Part shown: positions 1-13,356 of the stretch, piece after piece
Layout of the letters: each line of letters begins with the position of its first letter
How positions within the stretch are numbered: the first letter of the stretch is position 1
Origin: Annulohypoxylon bovei var. microspora
Lineage: Eukaryota > Ascomycota > Sordariomycetes > Xylariales > Hypoxylaceae
Length of the DNA: 64,000 nt
Assembly: GCA_022836615.1 (NCBI GenBank)
Contig: MU405313.1
Coordinates: 62,001-126,000 of the forward strand
Reading direction: 5' to 3'
Notes under the pieces: generated by a model
Database searches by the model: none
Told to the model about the DNA's origin: nothing
Seen by the model: only the letters and a program-made list of their open reading frames with translations
Translations under genes and position numbers: made by a program

Positions 1-66
1 AATCCACCGTCAGTGCCAAGTCATTATTTTGACCGAGTATGGAACAATTAGCTAACTCGACTACAG

Positions 67-1199
67 TATGGCGGTATCTACTGCAACGACGGTGAAATTG
101 AGGTTCCTTTCAAGGATAAAGACTGGTGTGTTGATGGAACTGGTACAGTGGCAGCTGTGAACAAGGCTGGAAAAGTTGTGTCTTTTTGCCAAACTTGCTT
201 GCCAGGTTACGAGGACATGATCATTCCTAACGATGTTGCTGGTACTATCACTTTAGCTGTTCCGGGTACATCTTACTGGGATTCAACCGCAGCTCAGTAA
301 GTGTTGATTACTTTAATTAATCGATATCCATACACTGAGCTAACATGTCTAGTTACTATATCAATGCTCCGGGAGTTGATGCCAGTCAAGGATGTCACTG
401 GGGAGATGAATCGAAGGCAATGGGCAATTGGTCCCCTTTCGTCGCAGGAGCGAATACCGTCGCCGACGGTTCGACCTATGTAAAGCTCGGAATCAACCCG
501 GTATGGCAAAGCTCCTCGCTCTACGGTACCAAACCGACCTTCGGACTTAAAGTCGAATGCCCGCAAGGAGGCTGCAACGGAGCCAAATGCCAGGTTGACG
601 GATCTGGTGTAACGAGTGACAACAAGGCATCTGGTGCTGGTGGCGGGGACTTCTGCGTTGTTACGGTCCCTAGTGGGGGTAAGGCTAACATCGTCGTTTA
701 TAATTTGGATGGGTCTGGAGGAGATTCCGGATCGTCGAGCTCCTCGCTAATTGCGCCTACTTCATTAACCCAAGCACCTACGTCGATAAGCATCACTTCT
801 ATAAGCTCTGTACCGTCGATAACATCGGTTTCTTCGACGCCGTCTTTGACGCCGCCGGTCTTGTCCAGCTCATCGGCTATCTCAACAAGTAGCAAGGCCG
901 CCACCACCGCTTATTCGCTATCTTCGAGACATGCAAGTTCTATCGCTAGCACCAGCGCCACCGCCACCGCTAGCTCCACGGCGTACCGAGGCGGAGTTTT
1001 CCAGGAGAATGGAACATCGACCTTGAGCTTTTCCTCGTCTGATCCATCCTCCACATCCGCTCCCGTCTCCGTCTCTTCCAGCGGAGAAGAGTCCGCTTCA
1101 AGTGAGACGAACAAGAATGAAGGCGCAGGTCAGCGACAAGGTGGTGCTGCCATGGCAGGCCTTGTCGTTGCATTTGTGGCTGCTACTTACCTACTTTAA
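67..1199 (+). CDS. SUN-family (GH132) GPI-anchored cell-wall protein, 5' partial
   Basis: This is the 3' part of a SUN-family (glycoside hydrolase family 132) wall protein; the start lies before the window. Bases 1-66 read as an intron tail with a gctaac branch site and a tacag acceptor. Exons are 67-296 and 353-1199, joined at phase 2 so that the reading runs AAHYYINAPGVDASQGC. The Cys-rich core is typical of the family: YGGIYCNDG, FCQTCLPGYEDM, YYINAPG, GCHWGDESKAMGNWSP, GCNGAKC, GGDFCVVTVPSG. After it comes a Ser/Thr-rich stalk of about 130 residues and then a C-terminal hydrophobic tail (AAMAGLVVAFVAATYLL) that looks like a GPI-attachment signal. SUN proteins are secreted and act in beta-glucan remodelling, septation and cell separation. 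Family assignment is firm. The GPI anchor is inferred from the tail and distinguishes this copy from the soluble yeast Sun4/Uth1 type. Catalytic activity cannot be judged from the sequence. Confidence 0.85.
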
Positions 1200-4141
1200 G
1201 GTCCTGGAACAGTCATATATGCCGAGTGTGCCAACGCAAATTTATCTTATTTCAGCTATATATTTTAAATTTACCTGCGGGCTCTGGCATGCTTTGGTCG
1301 CGACTATGGGGTTAGCGGCTCCCTTCGCCGCGGCGGTCACACCTTTATCAGCCGGCATTGTCGATATGTATGCTGTCATCTCAGAATGACAATAAACATA
1401 CTTATTTACGTACATATTACAGCCAGGGGGGTTCTTATATCTCCCCTTGGAGCTGGTTGCATATAACGAAAAATTTATTCGATAGTGTTTATTATCTATT
1501 TATGGGCGATCGATAATCTTGGGAATTGTCAACTACTTTCATCTATATTCTTCTTGCTCATCTCGGGCTACACGTTTTTACCTTCTAAATATACCCCTTT
1601 TGTGGAGAGCGCCTGCGGCTGGGTGGTTTGGAGACTTTATTATTCTTCGAGGGAGGCATTCGAATCCAGTTTGGAGCAAGTGGAACGGAGTGTCTTCGAT
1701 GGAGTAAGCTTTGTTGAGAGATAGTGAGATTTGGAGTCAAGAGATGTACACGACCAAGACGACACGCCACGCGAATCAGATTTTGTACTTTGTTCATGAA
1801 CATAGCTGACTTTGGGGCGCCGCAACAAGGGAGTCTTGGATCAAAAGGAAAAACATTTTGGCTGCAGGGTTTGGTAGATTCTCGGATATCTTTTTTGGCT
1901 AACGCGGTTTGAGATTTGGATCCCGCGCGTTTCTTGTAGATATTTTATCTTCTGCCGCGACGTGCTTGCTGTTGGAACTGGCACTTGATAACATTGAATG
2001 AGATTTGGTTGAAGCTGAATATAATGATACTTGATACAAATGTCTCCATATTGAACGCGATGTCGAATTAGACTTGTGATTACGCTACAGATACTAAGAG
2101 AAGGGGTCGTTTCCCTCAGTAGTGAGCTGCAGTATGTCATCTACCTAGTAATTAAGCCTCATCGAATAAGACCTACATCAGTAGAAAGTCTCGTCTATTT
2201 CAGCATTGTATTTTGTATTTCGAACGTTAGTGAAAAATCACTTGACGCCGGTTCAACAAAATATTGCTATTCGAGCTCCTATGCTTTCCCCTAACGAAGT
2301 CACGTGACTATATCAACCCCCTTTTCGAACGTAGGAGTTCCCTTTGCTTAAATTTGCGTGATCGATTTCAGCTTTGATTATGATTTTGATTTAATAAGGA
2401 CTTAATATCAATATCAAGTGAGCTGGGATATATGACTATTTCAATAATTCCTATTAGACCAAGCCGAAGACTCAGGCTCGGTAACCCCTTTTTATTTGAA
2501 AGCGTAGTAGCTGTTTATGTGATAAAAATAATTTTAGAGAATTCAAGTTGAAAACGATAGAAATCGAGAGGAGTATAGATTCGCTGTACCTAGACGTATG
2601 TTCTTATATTTTCCATCAAAAATCCTCCCAGCGTCTACCGTTGGGTTCTGATTCTAGATTGCTATGCACTTACGATGGCAAATATATAAAGTGACGAAAA
2701 TCCATACCTCGCATGGGCAGCCAAGCAAGGTTGATAATATTGAAACAGGCCAATACTTGTCCATATGTAGTAGATAGGGAGAAAAAACGAATAAGAGGTC
2801 CTTGTAGGAAAGTTAGGTTAATCACTTAAATATGTGTGGACAGACCGGAAAAACATATATTCATTATTGCGGGCACCGGGATCTAATTATTCCCAAGAAC
2901 GTCGGCGACAGCAGACAAGGCGCGCCACGCGTCACGCGTCGCCCTGGTTACGGCCAAGTGGTCTGTCAGGTGCTACCAGCAGACCGGCCCCTCCGAAGTC
3001 AAGCATATATAGCACAATAAACTCACTACCTTCCAAGAATGAGGCGGTACGGAGGCACTCACCTAAGCAATTTGGTCAGCTTGTCTAGTACCTCAGAAAC
3101 GGCACTGACCTTATGAGAACTCCCTGGAACGGGAGGTGGAGGGTTCGATTCCTGCCGAGAGCAGGTTCCTGAAAAGGAGTCGCAACAGAATGCCTGACAC
3201 AGGGGCGCAGTAGCTTGGGAGCCATATACCCAAGGTTGGGCCGGGAAGACGAATCCCTCTCTTCTCACTCTTTTTATTGCCTCCCATTGTTACATCACGA
3301 TGCACCCACCTGCGATTCGATTTTGGTTCGAGTCTACCTACCACTTACGTTTTTTTTTTTTGCCTTCTTTTTTCCCATTTAATTTTTGTGACCATCCATT
3401 TCATCATGCAATCCTCCACATCCCTCGGCAAGTAAATAAATAAAAAAATTTCATTCTCATCTATTATGTCTACTACAACAAAAATATTAACTCCCTTTCC
3501 CTACTAGGTACTTAGCATAGCAACCAATCCTTAGAATATCCAGGCTCCCAATCCGCCAATATGATAGCATGATTAATACGGACACTACATGATCTTTTTA
3601 CAAGTATATTATGATTCTACGTTGGATACATGTAATCTTCAATAAGTACTGCATATAATACCTTACGGTGCTCTTTACTATTCTCCCTAACTAGGAGTTT
3701 TCTAACTGCTTCCTCATATATAAACGCAGCAACAAATAATCCTCGAGAGTGAAGGCCTGACCCTACGTAGGGCCCTAAAAGCTGCATTAAGTCGTGCACT
3801 TTCAAGACGATGGATACCCACCAAATCAATACATGAATTCTCATACTAATTAATACCTAATAACCCACGAACCGAGACGGACGAAACCATTTCTGTTTAT
3901 TTTAAGCACCTACGCAAGTAAAACAACCATCTAATCTCAGCGCTCTCCAAACATTTCAATATCATTGAAGCAAGCCAGCGCATGGGGTATCATTCGTAAT
4001 TTCATTACACTAGCCAGAAGCCATTTATCTATCATTCCTGCTACAACTATCCAGACTAGTATCGTCGGCATATAGACGATCGACCGGATCCAAGCACTTT
4101 TCATACCCAGACCCGCACCCACTTTTAAGGCCCCCCCCTCC
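1200..4141. other. Gene-free interval between SUN-family gene and csn12
   Basis: About 2.9 kb separating the converging ends of the SUN gene and csn12. Only short ORFs of at most 99 codons occur, overlapping one another on both strands, with no domain I recognise. Visible items are a TCACGTGA E-box-like palindrome at about 2300-2307, a Pol III B-box-like 11-mer at 3142-3152, and an 11-nt T run near 3350. I see no supported gene. Confidence 0.5.
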
Positions 4142-5858
4142 CTAACTCTCATCCCTCACCCACCCCGGAATATCCCTCTCCCCCGACCTCCCCTCGACAA
4201 CCTCGCACACGTTGGGCCACCCGGCCGCGGCGGCGCTGCCCTTCTGCTTAGCGCCCATGATGGCGAACGCGGCCTGCGTGTGTGCCATGTATCCGTGTAG
4301 CAGGTCCTGGCCGATTAGCGACATGACGAGGGTCTCGACGTGGTGGTCGGTGACGGGCATGTTGCCGGTCAGCACGCCCTCGTCGGGCATCAGCCGCTTG
4401 ACGCCGCCGGGGGGCGGGGCCAGCGTCGAGTTCCTGGCGGGCGGGCCGGCGCTGTTGGACACGGCCTTGAGCAGGTAGCTGTTGACGTTGGCCTGGCGCG
4501 GCCTGGGCGCCGGGGGCGCGGGCAGGTAGCCCTCGAGCCGGCGCTGGATGTACGTCAAGACGGTCTTGAAGTCGCCGAGCTTGAGCACGGCGGCCTTGCG
4601 CGAGTCGCCCTCCCGCTCGGGCGTGTACGTGAGCACGAAGGTGCGGCGCGAGAGCGAGCGCCAGATTAGCGGGCGGATGCGCCACTGCAGTGTGATGAAG
4701 AGCGGGTAGCCCTTGCCGCGCAGCCAGTCCTCGTGCTGCTTGATGGCGTGCTGGAAGGCCAGGTAGTTGCCCTTCCGGATTGCCGCCGAGAACTGTGAGT
4801 AGCACTGCGCCATGGACTGCGCCTCCGGCCGCTGCAGCAGGGCGTGCGAGGGCAGGCGGCCCATGGTGAAGTTCGAGGCTATCAGGTACGTGAGGATGAT
4901 CCGCCGGTGCTTTTGGAAGCGTGGCGGCGTCTGCAGATACGCTTCCTGGAGGCATTGCGCGGCGCGCCAGTAGAGGCCGTGGTTGAAGTGGAAGCGGCCG
5001 AGGTAATATAGGAATGCTACCCTCTGAGAAGCTGGGTAGTACGAAAGTGGCGGTGATTTTGCCATGAGGTTGGTCAGCAGTTGTGTTGCTAAGTAAGACT
5101 TGTTGTTCTGGGCGCCGTAAGGTTTAGTATGGCGTCGGCCGAAGTTAGCTATGCTGCTTTACATACCATCGTCAGGAGCTTTAGGGTTTTGTTGGCGAAG
5201 ACGTAGATGCCGACTTTCTTGCCCGTGGGTTGTGCGAACCGCGGGCTTGACCGATCTATGAGGCATGCGGTGAAGAACTTTTGCATGATTTCCGCCGTGA
5301 TCTCGATGAATGATTTCTGCTCGTCTTCGCCGCTGTGTAAAGCGGCTAGCTTCGACGTCAAATCTGGCCGTTTATTTAGGGTCATAGATAGGGTCGAGAA
5401 GGAGCCGCAAAGTGATATGCTCGTCTGCAACATGATCGTTCCATATGTGGGATTATTAAGCGCCGTTGCACATGAACTGCTGTTATTAGCCGACAGCAAG
5501 GCAGGATCGGGGTAGGCGCATGGGCATACTTGGTCAGCGCAGTGAGTAGTTGATGGGCCCCTAGGAGATCGTTGAAGTCCACGTCTCGCCAATACTGAAG
5601 ATAGTCCTTTACGAAGGCATTGAACCCGAACCATGATGTTCCTTGGCCTTCCGGTACATCGTCATCTTCTGGTAGGCTCGATTCGACAAGCTTCTCGAGC
5701 GCATCGTTGTCTTGATAGCTACTTTTAAGCTCGGCTGCAAGGTCGAGATATTCTTGTGGCAAAGGCGGCTCTACCTTTAGCCAATCGCGCAGGCCTTCTC
5801 CGTTAAGGGCTACGAGAATATCACGGATGCCCGCGAGAAACTGTTTCGTCACAGACAT
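4142..5858 (-). CDS. csn12: Csn12-like PCI-domain protein (Thp1/PCID2 family)
   Basis: PCI-domain protein of the Csn12/Thp1/PCID2 family, which in fungi is linked to the COP9 signalosome and to TREX-2-like mRNA export complexes. Exons on the minus strand are about 5858-5530, 5479-5167 and 5107-4142, giving about 535 residues. Both introns are short (50 and 59 nt) and phase-consistent. The first exon starts MSVTKQFLAGIRDILVALNG. The last exon carries the helical repeats and the PCI winged-helix region, with RVAFLYYLGRFHFNHGLY, RRIILTYLIASNFTMGRLP and later a long run ending in the VCEVVEGRS tail. The second junction is uncertain because the exon 3 frame stays open upstream of the chosen acceptor (see findings). 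The last exon is distinctly more GC-rich than the first two and shows long antisense open frames, which I treat as shadows. Family confidence is high; residue-level ends of exon 2 are moderate. Confidence 0.82.
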
Positions 5859-6470
5859 GGCAAGAAATCGTGGGGTGTGGTATTATAGAGATTCGAGGTC
5901 GAGAAGTGTCGTCTTAGTTTAGGTTATTGCATTTGAGACAGCATGGTTGAAAGGTAGAAGACGATGGATGGTTCGAAGTTTTGTTGAAACGGCAAATGTG
6001 GAATGGCGTGTCGCTAGAAGTCTTGGAAGATTTCTCGGTGATAGGTTATTAAGTAGATGGATTGAGGTCCGAAGTCATTGACTTGTCTACGCGAAGCTAA
6101 AGACTAAGACGCGAATAGAATAAAGATGGTGTAGGTGAAGATTGTGGAGACACTGACTTGTACCGCAGCCAATTGAATTTCTAGAGGACCTGTAGGGCTA
6201 ATCTAATCTACATCCTTGCTTCATTATAGTAGGTACGTATATATGTGACATCATCTTGCACTAAAAAGTTACACTGTACTACAACGCATGTGATAGTCTC
6301 TAGATACATAAGAGGAGCAGTTACCTGGGTATGTATATTTTCCGCGCAAAATGTATTCAATGTTAATAGGAACGCCGTTGAAAGACTAAGATTAGAATCA
6401 TGTTCTAGGTATGCATATGTAATAGGTGCGGTATAATATTTCCTTTCTAGAATTAGATATCCATCACTAA
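5859..6470. other. Intergenic region between acetyl-CoA acetyltransferase and csn12
   Basis: About 0.6 kb holding the csn12 promoter and the 3' flank of the thiolase gene, both on the minus strand. No further coding feature is supported. The ORFs seen here run antisense to, or into, the thiolase last exon. Confidence 0.5.
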
Positions 6471-7876
<1,406 letters not shown>

Positions 7877-8741
7877 TTTGGCGCTTCCCGAACACAAAAT
7901 ACACACAAAATAGCAAGGAATTTAGGAAAATGATTAGAAAAGATTTAGACGATATATAAATTCAATGTTGTTTAATTTTAACAAAAGGAGTATAAAGCTA
8001 ACGTCATGACGGTTGTAAGATGGCAATGGCGAACGGGTTAAGCTCAAGCTCCGTTGTTATCCTTTCGATGCTTACATATTGGCACCTCGGCTTACAGCGG
8101 AATGTTCCTCCCACAATGCTGCCCCTCCATTCAAAGAATCAACCGAGGAACCGTAATCTGGGGAAGCAGCTGCCCATTCCCGCCACCTATCTAGCATTCC
8201 TACATATAAGCATCCTTCGTAATATATGTACCTTTCTAGATAATCTTAAACGTAAATGACTTAATATGTACATAGATATGGAAACTACATGTGTGTAAGC
8301 ATGTATATTCGAATATGTGTAGATATTAAAACATTAAAACATAAAACACTGTACCTATTTGCATACGTAGATGCGCACTGGCCACCTGTGAGCTCCCCTT
8401 AGTGCGGCATCCATTTAAATGGGTAAAAATTCGTCACGTGTATCCCTAGTTCTTTCCTTTCGAACGGTTCATTGATTACTTAGGAAGGTACCTAGGTACC
8501 GTTCCTTATCACGTCAATTCCACTAATATCGCCGCCCAAAACCACTTTACCAGTACCTACTCAACTTCATTTTTAAATATTCGCATTAAGAACAATTCCT
8601 GTTCTATCTCTACCTCTACTCATCACTTCTTCGATTCTTAAGATAAGAATCAACTTGTTGAAGGGAATCTCTATCTACAAGGATCATAAGATCATTCTTT
8701 AGACCGCCACCTTTAGGAACACCCCTCCAAGACTATTCAAG
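7877..8741. promoter_or_regulatory. Divergent promoter region, thiolase / rad6
   Basis: The interval between the two divergently transcribed starts. It contains a CACGTG core near 8435, a symmetric aggtacctaggtacc block at about 8486-8500, and a long CT-rich tract (about 8600-8740) just ahead of the rad6 ATG, typical of filamentous-fungal 5' leaders. The ORF at 8020-8259 has no family features and I do not accept it. Confidence 0.45.
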
Positions 8742-9380
8742 ATGTCGACCGCTGCCCGCCGTCGCTTGATGCGAGACTTTAAGGTTGGATATACATGTAT
8801 CTGATGTACGAAGATGACGTGCTGACAGGATGGTATAGCGAATGCAGACTGACCCTCCGGCTGGCGTTTCCGCTTCTCCGGTTCCCGACAATGTTATGAC
8901 TTGGTGAGCTTATGAATGACTACTTGACTCCCAATGCGATGTAGAATTAATCGTATTTCTATATAGGAATGCCGTTATCATCGGACCCGCCGACACGCCG
9001 TTCGAAGATGGGACATTTCGACTCGTGATGCACTTCGAAGAGCAATATCCGAACAAACCCCCCGCCGTCAAGTTCATTAGCCAGATGTTCCATCCCAACG
9101 TCTATGCCACCGGAGAACTTTGCCTCGACATTCTACAGAACCGATGGAGCCCTACCTACGACGTTGCAGCCGTATTGACGAGCATCCAAAGGTGAGATGG
9201 ACTGGCTTTGGGGTTTGTCACTAGATTTATAAAATGCTGATGTATGCCGGAAATAGCTTGCTCAATGATCCCAACACTGGCTCCCCGGCGAATGTGGAAG
9301 CTTCCAACCTATACAAGGACAATCGCAAGGAGTACACGAAGCGAGTCCGCGAGACCGTAGAGAAGAGCTGGGAGGATTAA
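8742..9380 (+). CDS. rad6: Ubiquitin-conjugating enzyme E2, Rad6
   Basis: Rad6/Ubc2, the E2 enzyme that monoubiquitinates PCNA (with Rad18) and histone H2B (with Bre1) and acts in N-end-rule degradation. Four exons, 8742-8783, 8839-8903, 8967-9191 and 9257-9380, splice to 151 residues, exactly the usual fungal length. All three introns have clean GT...AG ends and conserved phases (0, 2, 2). The protein begins [20 protein letters not shown]. The catalytic cysteine is Cys88 in the ELCLDIL motif, preceded by the MFHPNVY signature, and the C-terminus is KSWED. There is no long acidic tail, as is usual outside Saccharomyces. The start is fixed by the conserved N-terminus. No single exon exceeds 225 nt, so the gene does not stand out as a long ORF. 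Confidence 0.95.
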
Positions 9381-10691
9381 GCTCGAACTTTTCGCGAGAA
9401 CTAGATGACCCGAGGTGTATAGAACACATCTCGATCATGATTTATGTGTGGTTGGGACATTCAGATTCTGAGCTCAGGAATTTGCACGAACATTGTAGCA
9501 CATGATGCCGTTTCGACTCTACGGCAAGAGTCGTCTGTGAGGGGCGTCAGGGTTTGGCGTTTGGTAGGCGTCGAACAGGAAGGGCTATCGTATTACGGAG
9601 GTTGATATACTCTTAGAAGAATGCTCCTCCTTGACGCCTGAATGATCACTTTACGGGCTACTGCTACTTTCCACAAGACTCATTTCGCATTTCCTATTTC
9701 CCATTTCCCCGCATCAGCCCCGGCGTTGTTGTTTCTTTGCTAGGGAATGCCAGCCATGATTGCTTCCTAGTTAGCTAATTAGGTAGCTCGCGATGAATAA
9801 CAAAGAATGATTAAAACATTGAATGACAAATGATAATAACCCCTGCGCGGTGTTCAGCTGGTCTGTTGGTAGATGAATGCATGAACTGCAGTTTAAAAGT
9901 TGCATGGCTCGGAAGCCCACATCAATTATTTAATAAAAGTTGGGCTAGGTCCTATCATGCTTCTCCATACCTACATATGTGTACTATATGAGATTAATTG
10001 TATTTATATATTATATGTAGATATACATGCCATCTATCACCTCTAACAAACATTGAATTTGTCGTTCATGCTTGGACGCGTTCTTAAAAGGTGGGATGAA
10101 TAATAATATTGAGTTCACTGCTGCAGCAACCTTGGAACGTAAATGAAGGATACGTACCTGAGGGGTACTACATTTCATTTAAGTTACTAGAAAGTCACTA
10201 AAAGTTTTAGTCTAGGCAGTCTAGGTTAATCTTAGGTGCACTGTCGCATGAAAATACAGGTTTGGTACTTGCCCAGTACCGCGAAAATTGTGGCTTTTTC
10301 GCTTCCTTGCAGATTGCAGCTGTCACTTCCCCTGGATTAGGTGCTCGATTCTCGAACTTCAGGCACGGCCGAAACCTACCGAAAACGTGAACGTCTTGTT
10401 TTCTCCCAATACAATCTACAAACACCGACTCCAACAAAATTGACGCGGCGCTTCACAACACCGCATCAGCAACACTCCTCATTCAAACATAAATCAAAGA
10501 TAACACGACATAGCGACGAGTCTTATTGTTTCCTATTCGGCATTCTTTGACCTGTTCGCCGTCTCGTCGGCTGAGCTGCGTCTATACCTAACCAAGATCC
10601 GGCCTATTTTCCTAACATGAAATAGGCCTCCCCCCTCCGTACCTAGTACATATTATCCTGCGTGTAGCCGTCTACAAACACAAACGTCATC
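9381..10691. other. Intergenic region between rad6 and kinesin-1
   Basis: About 1.3 kb holding the rad6 3' flank and the kinesin promoter and leader. The stretch 9940-10110 is AT-rich with tatatata runs. The last 250 bp ahead of the kinesin ATG are CT/AC-rich. No gene supported. Confidence 0.5.
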
Positions 10692-13356
10692 ATGGCTAGC
10701 GCAAATAGTATCAAGGTCGTTGCCCGTTTCCGACCGCAGAATAAGGTCGAGTTGGCATCGGGCGGAGAGCCTATCGTCAGTTTCGATGGCCTCGATACCT
10801 GTACCCTGAATGTGCGTCTACCCGTCTACCCGTCTACCCGCCAAAGGCCCCTCTATCACTATATCCCCCTCCATCTTTCTATAACCCACCTTACCGCCAC
10901 TCATGCTGACGATGCTATTCCGAGTTTAGTCGGCAGAGGCCGCAGGTTCTTTTACGTTTGATCGCGTGTTTGGTATGCAAGGCAAACAGGTCGATATTTT
11001 CGATTACTCTATCAAGCCTACCGTCGACGATATTCTCAACGGTTACAATGGAACGGTATTCGCGTATGGCCAGACAGGTGCCGGAAAGTCATATACAATG
11101 ATGGGAACGAGTATAGAAGATGAAGATGGCAAGGGTATCACTCCCCGCATCGTCGAACAAATCTTCAGCAGTATAATGTCTAGTCCACCGACCATCGAAT
11201 ATACTGTCCGAGTAAGCTACATGGAAATTTACATGGAGCGTATCCGCGATCTGCTGGCACCGCAGAACGACAATCTACCGGTCCACGAGGAGAAGAACCG
11301 GGGCGTGTATGTCAAAGGGCTCCTCGAGATCTACGTCTCTAGCGTAGAGGAGGTCTTCGAGGTCATGAAGAGGGGTGGAAATGCGAGAGCAGTTGCTGCC
11401 ACCAACATGAACCAGGAATCATCACGCTCGCATTCTATTTTTGTCGTCACCATCTCTCAGAAGAACCTCGAGACCGGCTCGATGAAGAGCGGTCAGCTAT
11501 TCTTGGTTGATCTGGCTGGTAGTGAAAAGGTAGGCAAGACCGGTGCTAGCGGACAGACCTTGGAGGAGGCAAAGAAGATCAACAAGAGTTTGAGCGCCTT
11601 AGGCATGGTTATCAACGCACTTACCGATGGCAAATCCTCACACGTCCCCTACCGAGACTCGAAGTTGACGAGAATTTTACAAGAATCTCTCGGTGGAAAT
11701 AGTAGAACGACCCTCATCATAAACTGTTCGCCGAGTAGTTACAACGATGCCGAGACGTTGAGTACTCTACGGTTCGGTATGAGAGCGAAATCTATTAAGA
11801 ACAAGGCGAAGGTCAATGCCGAACTTAGTCCTGCAGAGCTCAAGTTTATGCTTGCTAAGGCAAAAGCCAACATCACAACCTTCGAGACGTATATCTCGAA
11901 TCTGGAAGGAGAGCTTCAGTTGTGGCGTGTCGGCGAGTCCGTCCCTAAGGATCGATGGGTCACGTCGATGGCGGCCGATGGTGTTGCTAGTACAAGAGCA
12001 GACGCGAGACCTCATCGACCTTCAACTCCATCGCGGCTAATCCCCGAAAGCCGCGCCGAGACGCCTGCGTTAACAGAGCGTGCGGGAACCCCGAGTCTTC
12101 CTCTAGATAAGGATGAGAGAGAAGAGTTCCTTCGAAGGGAGAATGAACTCCAGGACCAGCTAGCAGAGAAAGAATCTGCTGTCGCTGCGGCTGAGAAATC
12201 TCTCCAAGAATCTAAGGAAGAGCTGACATTCTTGAAGGAGCACGACAGCAAGCTAGGCAAGGAGAACGAGAAATTGACTACCGATGTTAATGAAGCGAAA
12301 ATGCAGCTTGAGCGACTGGCTTTCGAAAGCAAGGAGGCTCAGATCACGATGGACGCATTGAAGGAGGCGAACTCCGAGCTTACAACAGAACTCGATGATG
12401 TCAAACAACAGCTTCTAGACATCAAGATGAGCGCGAAAGAGACAAGCGCCGTCTTGGATGATAAGGAGAAAAAGAAGGCAGAGAAGATGGCTAAGATGAT
12501 GGCCGGGTTCGATTTGGGTGGAGACGTGTTCAGTGCTAATGAGCAGTCTATCGCAAATGCCATCCAACAAGTTGAGGCACTCTTCGAGCAATGCTCATCA
12601 GGAGATCCTATTCCCCCAGACGACTTGCAGGAACTCAAGACGAAGCTGGTGGAGACACAAGGCATCGTCCGACAAGCAGAGCTGTCCCTACACAGCGGCG
12701 TACCGGGTCTGGCCAATGGCAAGACAATGCAGCAACAGATTGCTGAGTTTGATGTCATGAAGAAGAGCTTGATGCGGGATCTACAGAATAGGTGCGAAAG
12801 GGTAGTCGAGCTGGAGATCTCGTTGGATGAGACACGAGAACAGTATAACAATGTTCTACGGTCATCCAACAACCGTGCCCAGCAAAAGAAGATGGCGTTC
12901 CTCGAACGGAACTTGGAGCAACTCACCCAGGTTCAACGCCAGCTTGTTGAACAAAATAGCAGCCTAAAGAAAGAGGTAGCTATCGCGGAGAGGAAGCTTA
13001 TTGCAAGGAACGAGCGTATCTCTAGCTTAGAGAGCTTGTTGCAAGATAGCCAAGAGAAGCTTACGGCGGCGAATCACAGGTCCGTTACCCTTCCCAAGTC
13101 TCGGTTTTTTTTTTCTAACACCAATTACAGATTCGAGTCCCAACTTACTGCCGTCAAGGAGCGTCTTGAGGCAGCCAAGGCCGGATCGACTCGCGGCCTG
13201 AACTCGTCATCCGGACCCGGCGGGTTCTTGGGCAGCCGTATCGCGAAGCCGCTGCGTGGTGGGGGCGGCGATTCCCCCGCTCAAGTTCCGACTGTTGCAA
13301 ATCTGCAGAACGAAGGCAATGCCGGTAAGAGAAGCAGCTGGTTCTTTCAGAAATAA
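10692..13356 (+). CDS. nkin: Conventional kinesin (kinesin-1) heavy chain
   Basis: Plus-end-directed microtubule motor driving organelle and vesicle transport toward the hyphal tip. Exons are 10692-10811, 10930-13079 and 13131-13356, giving 831 residues. The motor domain covers about residues 1-335: P-loop GQTGAGKS at about 87-94, switch I ESSRSH, switch II DLAGSE, and then the neck linker and neck SIKNKAKVNAELSPAEL. A Pro/Ser/Thr-rich hinge follows, then a long coiled coil with the conserved cargo segment LMRDLQNRCERVVELEISLDE, and the fungal tail RIAKPLRGGGG...KRSSWFFQK. No light-chain binding is expected in fungi. The protein is about 100 residues shorter than Neurospora Nkin as I recall it, the gap falling in the middle of the coiled coil (see findings). 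The last intron is 51 nt, in frame and stop-free, so an unspliced message would also be translatable. Confidence 0.93.

Noticed and set aside
3063..3165. Possible tRNA gene ending near 3163
   Set aside because: The T-loop matches, but the T-stem has a mismatch and no upstream sequence pairs with the would-be acceptor strand cgagagc.
4248..4955. 235-codon minus-strand ORF and 109-codon plus-strand ORF inside csn12
   Set aside because: Ala/Arg/Pro-rich composition is what other frames of a GC-rich exon produce; the csn12 frame carries the family sequence.
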